From contig OX235277.1 in NCBI GenBank assembly GCA_944472155.2, positions 35,412,804 to 35,476,803 on the forward strand: a stretch of DNA of 64,000 nt. The letters are read 5' to 3'. Of the stretch, positions 44,440 to 57,100 are shown piece after piece. Under the pieces are notes generated by a model. It searched no databases and was not told the origin of the DNA. It saw only the letters and a list, made by a program, of their open reading frames with translations. The DNA is from Trichobilharzia szidati (lineage: Eukaryota > Platyhelminthes > Trematoda > Strigeidida > Schistosomatidae). Numbering within the stretch: the first letter of the stretch is position 1; each line of letters starts with the position of its first letter. Position numbers and translations under genes: made by a program.

Positions 44440-46400
44440 TCAACCAGATGGTCAGTATTCTACTCCAGTCTGATCACCCAGACAACAAAAACGAGCATAC
44501 TGGGGCAGTCAGTTGCTATGATGATATCACCAGTAGCAACCAGACAGCAACGCACCGGGAACCAATCTCCTCTTTCAGCATCATAACACCAGATTTAACT
44601 GAAAAGACAGGAAGGAGGGAAGGAAGGGAGGAAGTAAAGGAGGTTACAATCATCCGATGCTTCACACCTACATACAACTCAAAACAAGAGCAGAAAGCAG
44701 ATTTCAATAGACAACTACAATAGACAACAGCAATGGACAACATCGCAGATGGAGATGTCAAAGTTCTCATGGGTGATTTGAATGCAAGCCACACTGGGAG
44801 CAGACAATACGGGAGGAGAACTCATAATACGTCGAGAGGCTTTCGGAGAAATGAATGACAATGGAGAGCTGAGTGCCTTGAGTGATTTGATGATCGGAAA
44901 CAGTGTGTACAACCACAACATGGTTTTCGCCTGGTGAACACACCACAAACCAGATAGATTTCATCTCAATTAGAAGGAAGTGGATAGGTAGCCTGCTGGA
45001 CACGTAGTGGAGGGGAGTAGCAGATGTGGGCCGAGACCATTGGAAACTAACTCAGAGACTGCAGCAGATATGTCCATGCCATTATTGCGAGATGTTTGGA
45101 TGTTAGGAAGGAAGGAAATCTGCCTACTGATTCGAAGAGAGCCTGGCTATCTTGGAGACTCAGGACCCTGCAAGAACTGGTGATGAAAAATGCTCTTTAC
45201 CGCGCCAAGTAAAATATGAAGTTACGTCCTCCTGGAGACAATGAAAGATGCACTGGATGCCAAACTCCGACAACCAGAACAAGCTGGATTTAGGAGAGGC
45301 AAGTCATATACAGTTTGAATTGCAGCTTCATGCGCCATCATTATCATCATCATCATGACTTCCCCGAACAGAGGATAGGACTGCAGTCAAATCTTTTCCT
45401 CAACTTCATGAACTTCAGAAGAGCCGTCGACAATGCTGAACGAGAACTAATTTGGAGTTCACTTCAACGCTATGGCGTGCAGTGCTCAAATCTTTATCAG
45501 CCTCATTCAGCAGCTGGCTATATCACAGTGCCCGACACGTGTCAGGCGATCCACAACGGGGGATTTATCTGAAAGAGTAGTAAGACAAAGCTGCCCACTG
45601 TTACTGGTGATATTCCTGATCGAAGTCGAGTGGATTATGTGTCAGAGTATGAGTAGGGAACGAGAAGACGGGAGTATGCTGTACTGATCTAGAAGAAGAC
45701 TCTAGAAGATCTGGATTTCGCGTGTGGATGATTTATTGTTCAATGTCACTCACACAGCCTTGAAGACTTACAGGTGAATATCAACAAACTGGCTAAGTAG
45801 CTGGCAGCAGATAGAGGATCTCCTGTGAACATAGAGAAGAAGGAGGTGATGAAGACAACTAAACAAACAACCGACCATCCAACCAACCAACCAAACAACA
45901 GCATCAGCAACAGTAACAGCAAACAGCGCAATCCACTTTCAACGGGACAAAATTGGAAGAGGTTACTTCCTTCGCTTTTCAGGGTGAACAACACGCATGT
46001 AGATTTCAAAGGCAGGATGAATTAGCAAGAAGAAACTCTGCAGTCGATCAAACCAGCTCAGTCTCGATTGATCACCAAGTATTCGGGGGAAAATGGAAAT
46101 GGATTGGACATATGCTGTATATGCCATGAAATGACATCACACGGAATGCAGGCCATCGCTCCACTGCGATCAGGACCGAAAACGACGAGTTAGTCGTGGA
46201 CGTGAGAGTGTCGTGGAGGAGATCGTGCGAGTAGGAGATGAGAGATTATGGCCAATTATGCACCCAGCTGAGGAGAACTGAAGAAAATAGAACAGAGTGT
46301 AGATGTGTTTTTCAATCCCCATGTTTCACTCGAAACCCAAGGAAATAATAATTTCAATAATAATAATAAAAATAATAATAATAACAATAATTTGGAAGAA
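44440..46400 (+). pseudogene. RTE-like retrotransposon remnant, copy 1
   Basis: Endonuclease blocks IIRCFTPTYNSKQEQKADF and VLMGDLNASHTG, then far downstream an RT motif-A relic (LNFMNFRRAVDNAERELIW, with the catalytic aspartate region degraded). It ends in an AAT-rich tail at about 46,332-46,392. Most of the RT is deleted and the frame is broken many times. The same internally deleted structure recurs at 56.4 and 60.6 kb, so these copies spread by DNA duplication rather than by retrotransposition. Confidence 0.75.
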
Positions 46401-47990
46401 CAGACGATGACAACAGAATTTCCCTCCAGAGTCTTCTTTCTTCCTACCCTATCTCATTCCAATGCATTCGATGAAATGAATGCCAGTAGTGATAAACTAG
46501 TCTTCAAGTAGGAGACAGACTGTATGGACACGAGGATTTCCATCCGCCGTAAATTGTCAACTTCTCTCACTTGATATTGTTTTATATAGGCAGTTGTGTC
46601 CTTGGTTTGCTACAAGAGGATGCACATATGCTTTACAATTATCTTTCACCAACATTCGTGTAATTCTCTAAGGAAATGGATGGCTAACATCCTAATTGAC
46701 TGCAGTGTGCCTTCACGACAACAATACTCAGGTATTTTAGGTATTTGTTTCGAGGTTCGATCCATTGTCGACACATTTCTCTAACTCACTAAGTCAGTAA
46801 TAAGACTGGTAAATAAGGAACGATGGGCATGATGCTGGAGACCTCATCTCGTGAAAATAAATACCACTGCTACCGAAAATTCAAAGCTGGAGATGTTCCA
46901 CTGGGAACGTAAAGGAACAAAAAATGCGACATCGTTTACAATAGAAGCGACACAAGTGAGGATTTCAAAGTCAAAATTGGAAAAGCAACACAGACATTCA
47001 TTATTCTGCAGACAGTGAGGGAACCTGACACACTCAGCATGTGAAACGAAATTTGGATTTTCAACACTAATGTCAAATCGTGCTTATTCATATTATCGAT
47101 ATTGGACGCATCACGGATAGCATTCCCTGATAGACTGCTACACACTAACGTCAGCACCTGCCTTCCCTCAAAACTGAAGATCAGATAACAAGCCGGAAAG
47201 AAGATCTAACAAAGAATTCGTCACTAACCATCCGAGAATCAATCACCAAATAGATGTGCCGGAAGAAAAAATGAACATAGGTTGGACACATGCGGAGGAG
47301 ACCGTCGAGTGACGTCACGTGATAGACGATGAATTAGGCGAATTAGGCTTGAGTCCAAGGACAATGTTGAGGTGTTCATGTGAATAGAAAATAAACGATG
47401 ATGAGTCATAGTGGAGCCAGCTGGAAAGCCAGCAGTGAGTGGAGTTGATTGGATATATGTTCACATGGAACCCAAGACGATTGTGATGATATTGGTGATA
47501 GACATTGAAGCAGAGTATAGTGTACCGATTTCTTTTCTTCGCACTTTCTTAGCTGTGCAGAATGTGTTTCAATTGTTGCACACCGTCAACATATCTGATT
47601 TCACTATGTCACAGTGACACAAACCATAAGGATGTCTAGTAACAATTGAAATGTTTACGTATCCTACAGTTTACCTCTTCAGTGAGTCTGACATTCTGTT
47701 TGTGTACTGTTATCTTTTAAGTAATTTAGTTTCTTTTCGAGACTCTATTCTTAATTTCTTCATTTCAGTGATTTTCTGACTGATTTCTATTAGTGCTCAG
47801 ATTATCACGCCACAAATTTGTTTCTATACAAGTTCATTGTGGCGATAATCACAATTCATTTTAGACAAATAAGCAAATTCAAAAGCTAACGTTCACATTC
47901 ATTTGTTGGTGGTACGATTTTCTGTAAGTCGCATCTTACGATAAATTTCACTATACGAAATCTGAAACAAAAGGCCTAATTAATAAGGAC
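46401..47990. other. Stretch without a recognised gene
   Basis: AT-rich DNA with no convincing ORF, repeat match or RNA gene visible. Confidence 0.4.
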
Positions 47991-47997
47991 ATATGTA

Positions 47998-48037
<40 letters not shown>
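47998..48037. repeat. (AT)n microsatellite
   Basis: About 18 AT units ending 33 bp before the ATG of the signal-peptide exon. It may be in the promoter or 5' UTR of that gene. A role is not implied by position alone. Confidence 0.95.
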
Positions 48038-48038
<1 letters not shown>

Positions 48039-48070
48039 CATACCATTTCATAGACTGTTATATCTCCGCC

Positions 48071-48119
48071 ATGTTAATCCCTCTTCACGTCAAATTCTTC
48101 GTCGTAGTTTTTATATACA
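48071..48119 (+). other. Exon 1: start codon and signal peptide
   Basis: ATG at 48,071 opens MLIPLHVKFFVVVFIY, a short basic-hydrophobic signal sequence, then a donor A|GTGAGT leaves phase 1. Joining to exon 2 gives an Arg codon and RRRVTFW. A longer open frame running past the donor has no recognisable content, which supports splicing here. Confidence 0.6.
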
Positions 48120-51100
48120 GTGAGTTTTCGTGCAATTTTTCAACAGCATTTTTAATGTTCATGCTTACAATAACCACAGTGTTTCAAAATGGACATCTGT
48201 TAACACGACGCTTTTATAACGGATTAAACCGAGTATGTAGGGATTATACTAAGAACGCGATTACCCGTAGACGGATATTTCAGTTTAAATAATTTGTTAT
48301 GGTGAAAGATATTATTAACAGTTAGGGGTATTCATTAGCCTTCACTGCTTTCTTTGATTGACTGAAGGGTGTGTAAATTGAGGTGGCTCACAGTTTTCAC
48401 TACTAGACGGTTGCAAACAATCGGATTTGCATCTAGATGTCCCATTGCACCTGAATACATCAGTCACATTCTTGCAGAATGTCAATCATGAGTCCGAATT
48501 GGTCATTGGTAAGGTATTTGACCGGAGAATGTGGTGCTGACGCGAGGTCAAGTCTCAAATGGGACATGAATTGTATCTAGGGTGTGAGATTCGCCTTGCT
48601 GGAGAATTCCAGAGCATATTGTGTACTTGAATGATCGGAATTAATTAACATTAAACCCAAGGACGAGAAACATGATATTGTTCACTTCCCAGATTAGGAA
48701 ATAGCTGAGAATGGACTAGAATGAAAGTTTGATTGTGATTGTCCTGGTCTAAATTGTTATCCAGTTGCATCATTTTCATTACACTATGTGTTTTGTGGTG
48801 CCATTTCAAGAATTATTTTCGTTGAAATTAGAAACGTGTTAGACATTTTAAACATTGTACAGCGTTGCTTTTGCTGCTTTATTAGTCGCCTTTCTGGCAC
48901 AAGAAGAAGTTGACTGTTATAGTCCTGAATATCTCCAAGGCAATGCTCAAGGACGTAAGTCTTCCGTATTTTGATATTTGTCATTAAAGTTTGCATAATT
49001 TGAGTGTATTTTGATTTCGAAAAAGACATTGGTTTGCTCATTATTTGGTAGCGTGTATGTGAGATGTTTGTGATTAAACCGGAGCACAGTTGCCGCGCGT
49101 TGTTTCGTGTAACAATAAATGAAACCTGGTATGATACTACTGGTTCAGTTTACGACTAGAAGAAGTTGATTGCTGAGAAGTACAAAGCCCAGGTTTCATG
49201 CGTACATGGCCTCCCAGGGAACTGACCTCGCGTGAATGGTTCACTGGTAGAACGTTCGCTAATCATGCACTCCTAAACCTCGGTCATCATACTGTGGTGC
49301 GCCAGTTAAAGAGGAACGCTTAAGTGTAGGACTGGCTACCCCAACCAGGTGAATATGCCACTGTTAATGATTCCCCATAGCTCCAGCTTCAGTCAGTATG
49401 TTCCACTCGAAACACAAGGGAATGCAGAAATGCACTTGTTAACAGGTTGCATTACCAGACTTCGTAGACATCATGTTCACTTCAGATTCTGGTGTGATTT
49501 GTTCTCCCTTGACGTCAAATAACACAAAACATTGCACCATAATCTGTAGCAGTGTTGTGCTGCTTGAGTATGCTCACCACACATGTGGATGCCTACCACT
49601 TGAGAATAGACAGTTGAATTATTAATTATGTAGGAATGGATTGGTAAATCCGGTTGAAGCAGTGTCGATTACAGCTCGTTTCATTTTCTGTTCTATTTCA
49701 ATGGCAGATTGTGACAGAATCAGTCTGTTTTCAGACATATTTCAAGTGGTATTGCTTTTCAAACTGATTGTGTGATTCGAATAGTAAATGCAAGAGAAGG
49801 CGTTCGGCGAAGAATGAATATCTTCAGCCATGTTATTCTCAAGCTGTACAATCGCAAACATACATACATACAGCTATTTAACCAATAATCTTAGCAACGG
49901 AAATAGTATTTCTGAATATGAGTCCTCAATATTGTAAATTTTGAGTCAGGAATTACGCCATGTTGAATGCGTTCATTAGGTGGAAACTGAAATAAAATGA
50001 AATAAGTTAGTTGACTAACGTGATATAGTTGAGGGTTGAGTGGATTTCAACTGAAATCGCATGAGAGTTGAGTTTGGATTGCAATGTGCATCCAGTGATT
50101 CACCTATTCCTATGGAGACGGGAGTGTCGGCTGTACCCAGCGTTCGCTACCTAAACGTATCATACAATACTTACCATCGTGATTTAACATAGGAGAGAAT
50201 AGATCTCCTCGCCACATCTCCATCCTGGAACACTTGAAGAAATCTAAACAACAATCTCATCCACAAAAGAACTTCAGAATTATATTGAGAATGCGTGGGA
50301 ATCTTGCTGAATGACTACGAATCAAACTTCTTCAAACCAAAGAGGCAGTGGCTTTTCACATGTTAAGTCTTCAACTATTCAAACGAAAGAAGTTAGTTCA
50401 ATTAATTAATCTGCACTGTATATGATCTATCTGAATACACGACAAGTAATTCTTGTGTTTTGGCTTCTTGGTTGTATTGTTTTCTTCCATAAATCCCTGC
50501 TTAATTTCTCCTCCTCATACCACTGCTGCTAACTTGACTCTCGTTCAACTTTAGTTGAATGCTCCTCAGCACCCTCAACTATATTGCTTCACTAAATTCA
50601 CTAAATTCGATTCTACTTCAGTTACACCCCAATTCACGCTTTCTACATCACGTAATTAGTTATCTGAAGTTCGCAATCTTAGTAAGACACCTTTGTATAT
50701 GTGCCATTCGTTGATACGATAATTCACATTGTACACATGCGATTGTACAGCTTGAGAATAACTCCGCCGAAAAGATTTACTCTCCGCTGAAAGCCTTCTC
50801 TTTGTGTGACCGAATGAGTATTTTTAAATGGTAAAGAGCTAAGCGAAAGTACACTACAAAGTCTCCGCTACAATAGAAGCCTGTAAACGTTTCTTCTGAC
50901 TTGCCAAAATCACACAAATTGCAGAATAATGACTGTTAAAATCAGCATGACTGTATCCTATTCTAATACATCTGAATGGTTGTAACAACACTGAATACAG
51001 CACGCTAGTCCAAAAGTTACACTCTCATTTTTAAGTAACACTTTCTTGTAAAATCCTTTCTTTCAGGAAGACGTGTAACATTCTGGCTTCTTCAAGAGAA

Positions 51101-54100
51101 GACGGACTCCCTAGTATTCGGATGGAATCAGTTTGTTGAACAAGGCATCGAATACCTGGTATTGGAACGAGTAGTAGATTGGGCTTTAGATGATACCGTC
51201 AACGTCCTCTCTGGTGATACAGAAGAAATACATGTAATCGGGCAGTCATGCAAACCTGAAAAGTATAATATAATTGGAAAGTCGAAGGGCTTTGTTCTTT
51301 ACTATGACAAGGCAAAGAGGAGTCTAACATACATTCGAGGTGAGTAGATTGCGCGCCACAAACATCCACGAACATTCAACAGTCTACAGTTGACACAAAA
51401 TAGTAAAGTAAAATGCATGTTCTCAATTCACTCATTTTTAAATAAGAACGCTTCTTAACGAATGCACACACATACATGTTATCACCTGCCACGGTTTTCC
51501 ATCAAATGCCTTGCACATACAAGCCTATGTCTGAAAGTGGTTTGAAGACACCACAGCAGCCACTTGTAGTCACCTGGCATCCGACGCCCTGCATTACTCT
51601 GATACGTGATTTCACATATCTAACTACTAACCGATGTTAGTAGCTAACATTTGTAGGCATTTCTATGACTTTTCAAAACATCATTAGGCTGTGAGAACTA
51701 AACAGGAAGTCGAGAAAACAATATGCTTTGTTGCCTGGAATCTTATATCTAGTTTATATTACACAGGTATTCTTGTTCACTTCAATATTTAACATGGAAT
51801 ACTGACCATTTGCATTCCATTCTCTTTTCTGTTTCCAGTTCCAAGAATAACAAATGTCCATCTTCCACTGTATACAGATGCATCGCCTTATTTAACTTGG
51901 AAAACAGACGAGTCATTTTGTTCTGAAAATGACGTGATAGTGATTTTCAGAGGATACTCTGACCAGCCGCTTGAATTGCACTTCATACCAAACACTGACA
52001 AGAACTTTTATTTAGAAAATCAAGGGAACAGTGAAGGGATAACAGAAGAAGTAATAATATCCACATTGCATGGGGAACGTTTCTCCTTACCAAAACTGGG
52101 TAAGCATTGTGAAGTGCACTTTATTGATCGGGAATAACCAGTTGATTGCTTTTATTTCTTCTCCGTGTCATTGCATGCGAACTTGTTGTGCTGACCTAAT
52201 TTCGTTCGTTGAAGTACTGTGTTATATGAAAATATCAAAGATGAACTTCAGATGATCTCTGATATTCGGTGAATTGTGTGTCAGTCATGAGGGCAGATAG
52301 CTTAGTGGTAACATATCTGACTACACCTCTGGGTGACACGAGTTCGAGTCCCAGAGTGGACGTATGTCACATCGATGCATCAGATGCACCTTATTGAAAG
52401 TGCTAAGAGCGAAATCAAGACACAGCAATTCCAGTCTCGACGGCTTCCAATCATTTAACTAAGTGTTTAATTTGAGAATTGGAGTTGTCATACGTCAACG
52501 TATTCTAATGTAAGACTACATTGTATCGTGCTGTAGATGAATCGTTTGCTAGTTCATGAAGTTGAACACTTGTCAGAATGAAAGAGATTGATTTTCTCAC
52601 GAAAATATTGATGAATGGAGAATCGCTACATTGAATTATAAGTAAACAAAGACGAAACAGTGAAGAAAACGTCTTGGATAAAAATTCCAACAGTGTATAA
52701 TGAAATAATGATGAGATCGTAGAGAGGAAACCAACTTGTTCAACGAAACACTAAGCGACTGAGTAGATGGTCCGAAGTAGCATCATGGTCGTCAGGAATC
52801 AACAGATATCATCACTCGTTGACAGAAGTTGGGGAAGTCAACACGAATGAATGATATAAAGCTGAACACATCAGCTTGGCATCATCGGTGGTTTGCTTAA
52901 CTAGAACACAATAGAATTCTGTTTTACTCTTAAATCTTGCAGATGAAACACAGCTAAAACATCTGTACACAGTATGAACATGTTGTTCAGAAGAAAGATA
53001 TAAATACATATTATCTTGTACACGTATGAGTGACAGAATGTACAAAGCTGTTATAAAATGGGAAAGAGTAAATTGAGGAGAAATGTAAAGCAAGTAAAAT
53101 GAATACAAGTGACGCTGAGTTACACACAAAGTTTTCGAGTGGAAGCAGATGCAAAAATGCGCTATATACACATATTTATGTACATACAAATAAATGTAAA
53201 TTATTTGTTATTTAATCCAAGTAACCAGAGGAGGCGAATCGAATGCGCAATCACACAGTCATGACAGAGGTGAGTTCGATTTCATGAGTTTATATGTTTA
53301 TGTACATAAATGTAATTTACTGCGTTATTTATCTCTTCGCGTTCCCAGTGTAATATGAAGCTTCACGCTTGAGCTTTGAAGTTCCAGTAGGAGTGAAGTT
53401 TCTTTTCACAGAGTTGGGATGCTAGACTGACACCCAACCATGTCTCCCACTGCGCTCACTGTCGACTAAACGAGGTTTGGTAGTGCGTTGTCCGGAGATC
53501 AAATCCCCAACCACGTGCGATGTGTTCAGCAATTACTCTACCACAAAACCACAGCCCCACACTCAATGTACACTACGAGAATATAAATAATTAGGAAGAT
53601 TTCGGGAGAATAAGCCGTTGTTGGCAGTGAATGTCAGAAGTCAGACGAAAGTTGTACAAGTGGCAGTCAAGTATGAATATATGCGAGAAACACAATGACA
53701 AACAATTATGTTTCTATTTCACATATAACTACCAATAAATATGTGACTGCTTTTATTAGCGCAGACAACCAGATTGTGCTTCAGCATTTCCTGAAATGCT
53801 CTATTCCGAATGACTCACCTTAGCTTTCCATCTACGGAATCTACTCCGTGCCCAACAAATCAAACAGCTGAAAGTACTGGTCAGTACAGATTTGAATCTC
53901 CTGATTGAGCAAACACATCAGGATTGATTTCAGCCGACCACAGTAGGCAAATATGTGAAATTCTAAGGAATAAAGACTTGATTCTGACACACTCTGATAA
54001 AGGTTCTGGCATCGTCTGGATGAATCGCCAAGACTACGTGGATAAAATGTTATCTATCATATCAGATGGAAACAAATTTTCTAAAGAAAATAACCAGAAA

Positions 54101-57100
54101 GACTAAACGGAACAAACTGAAGGGAGGATAACACAAATGCTGGAGAATATGAAGAACGAATTGATGATCGTCTCTGAATTATTCGAGCAAATACTACCCT
54201 CAGGTTTCGTTATTCCCTGGTCATACGGTCTACTGAGAGTGCACAAATAGAACGTACCAGCCACTACGTCCAATCCTGGATAAGACACATTTTTGAAATC
54301 ATGCTACTGCAAAATGGCTCGCAGACATTCCCCTACCTATCAGAAATACGCTCTGTCATTGTGGTTATATTGGCCGCAGAAAGCGCACACTTTCCAAGCG
54401 TATCTCTGAACATTAACCTGCATGGTTAGCTTATGGACAATACAAGGCAGCTACTAGCTCAATTTTCGAGCCCTTGGTGAACGCAAATAAAAACGCAAAG
54501 AAGTATTCCAGAATCTAAAATACCTCGTTCTCCATATACTTTAATTATGACACGGATTACACGAGAAAAGCTGCATACGAACGTTAGTGTTTCTCCTGCA
54601 ACTCTCGAAATATTCGTCTCACTGAGACCAGAGATAGACAAGCCGAAGCAAGAAGTTAACTGTTCAGAATACGAGATATGCATTTAGAGATGAGATTAGT
54701 CGAGCAATGAAGACTGTTTAGCCAGCTAGCATTCGTTCACGAATCACCGAATATAACATGACAATGTGCGAAATAGCCTGGATACTAGATCCCTTAACCT
54801 ACGGATAACAAGTTGACCTATATACTGATTATTGAAAATCTTTCCATTTCCCTTCTTCGCCATTTAACCTAATGATCGACTACTCTATATTATTACAGGA
54901 GACTTACTACATTCTTAAGCTTGTCAATAGCACACAATGAAGTTAGTGATCCGATAAATTAAGCGAAAGAGTGGAAGTGATTGAGAATGAAACGTTGTTC
55001 ACATAAATAGAGATATTAACATGCATATATTAAACCACGAAACACTATTTTCAGGAAACCAGGCGAAACACGATTACCAAGAAGATGAAGAAGAAATAAT
55101 CATTGGTGAGTCCAGAATAAAAACGCTGAACTGATTGAATAGAACAAATAGCAAATAGATCTGTTGGTAGAAGTTATAATTGATGATCCGTCCATTGAAT
55201 TCCATCCCAATGAATCGACGACCTACGAGCTTTCCTTGAAGGTACTGGGTTCGATCATCGGTGCGGTGATTTCTGCATATGGCTTAAAGGTGTAGAGATG
55301 GTACGACACAAACTCAACGTACTCCTTGTTTTCCAGTGTTTCTGTAACCGTAGTCAGTTCGTCATCAATCTTGAGAATAAATAGGGGAAACATGTGAGGC
55401 AGCTCAAAGCCAAATTGAGGAAGTCACTTTCTAACACATCCATGTATATATTTGTACAGTTTGATAAATTTATCAATGGCGTGTCTAAATATATGTGCTG
55501 TTCAAATTCTTCAGAACGTCCAGTGGTCTCGCGGAAGGAGGATGGTCTAGGAAACAGAACAGGTGAGCCCAGTTCATTCTCTGTATGCTTTCAGATTGCA
55601 ACATACACGCAAATAAATTTCCCGTCACACACACATTCAGTCATCATCATACTCAGAGAGTGTTACACACACATATTTAGCTGCAAATACGTGTTTCTAT
55701 TCGAGGCCAGAATGATTTCGGTCAACGTCATCGTTTCCAGTTTGATCATTGGCGTCACGATGCGTGTCTGTGTGTTGGAGTGAGTTCGTGCGTGTCCGCA
55801 CATGTGGGCAAATTTCTACTTGTTAACGTGGTGAAGGAATGTGATATAGAGTCGGAGGCTGATGTTGAGTCCACTGGTCGAGGCAGACCTCGTGCTCGAC
55901 GACTTCATTTTCAGTCTCGAAGCTTCCAGAATGGGTCACTTCTCAGGGGTGCGGGACATCTCATTTGCATGTGTTGCCTGATAAGTTGTCATCATGAAGG
56001 ATACACCAGCAGGTGAGTTCAACGCCTGTGATCCATATGGCCGTCGTAAACTTTCAAATACGAAGTTGATTATCATTGTCAATTTCTGAATGTCGTATTA
56101 AAATGCTTGTGATTTTCACTTTCTTCGGAACATCCAGTTGACACTGCAAAGAAGATTGCGTCGGATGTAATAACCGCAAAACGTGAGTTCAGTTTATTTC
56201 TTCCATGTTTCCATGAAGGTGACCAATTAATAACCACGTACTGCTTTGAGACTCACACAGATTTTTTCAACCTCACCCACATTACTTTCCGACTAATTTT
56301 GACTAGGAAATCAGCAGATATATTTGAGAATTGGTCAGAATCCGCGTGAAGACTGAAAATGGATGTGGACAAACCGAATTGTCAGCCAGATCGTCAGTAA
56401 TCTACTCCAGTCTGATCACTCAAACAACAAACACGAGCACACTGTGGCAGTGATCACCTGTCATAATGTCACCAATAGCAGCCAGATGAAAAAGCACTGG
56501 GAATCAGTCTCCTCTTGCAGCATTATAACACCAGGATTAACTCAAAAAGAAAGGAAGGAAAGAAAGGAGGAAGTAAAGGAGGTTACAATCATCTGATGCT
56601 TCACACCTACAAACAACTCGAAACAAGAGCAGAAAGCAGATTTCAATAGACAACTACAATATATAACAGCAATGGACAACATCGGAGATGGAGATGTCAA
56701 AATCCTCATGGGCGATATGAATGCAAGCCACACTGGGAGCAGACAATACGGGAGGAGAACTCATCATGGGTCGAGAGGCTTTCGAAGAAATGATTGTCAA
56801 TGGAGAGCTGAGTGCCTTCAGTGATTTGGTGATCGGAGTCAGTGTGTACAACCACACCGATATACACAAAGCAAAGTTGCATAGCACTAAGACAGTGAAG
56901 TCAGGGATACGACTTCACGGATTAAAAATGAAGCAAAGTTTCTTCTAATATCATTCCATTTAGCAGTAAAAATGAAATAGAAATACTGAGAAGAACAACA
57001 AAACAAATAATGCACAGGGAAGTCAGGCAAAATAACAAAATTCCCACCGTCAGACCACAGTTAAAATGGTCATCACCAGAAGAAAAACTACACAGAATGC

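Larger units (their letters stand above)
54830..56190 (+). repeat. Segmental duplication, downstream copy of the micro-exon cassette
   Basis: It matches 41,930-43,290 through introns and exons. Included is a fourth exon-like unit at 56,129-56,182 whose acceptor is GG (CTTCGG) although its donor and open phase-1 frame remain (HPVDTAKKIASDVITAK). Confidence 0.75.

Noticed and set aside
47998..48037. TATA-type promoter for the 48-59 kb gene
   Set aside because: It is a long AT microsatellite. Position alone does not show promoter function.
52284..52362. Functional tRNA gene
   Set aside because: Good internal promoter boxes, but no cloverleaf could be drawn and no acceptor stem is evident.
53224..53275. 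Additional micro-exon before GTGAGT at about 53,269
   Set aside because: No acceptor gives a phase-1 symmetric open unit as in the other exons.
53480..53560. Functional tRNA gene
   Set aside because: A- and B-box-like motifs are present but the B box is degenerate and no acceptor stem pairs. It is better read as a SINE relic.
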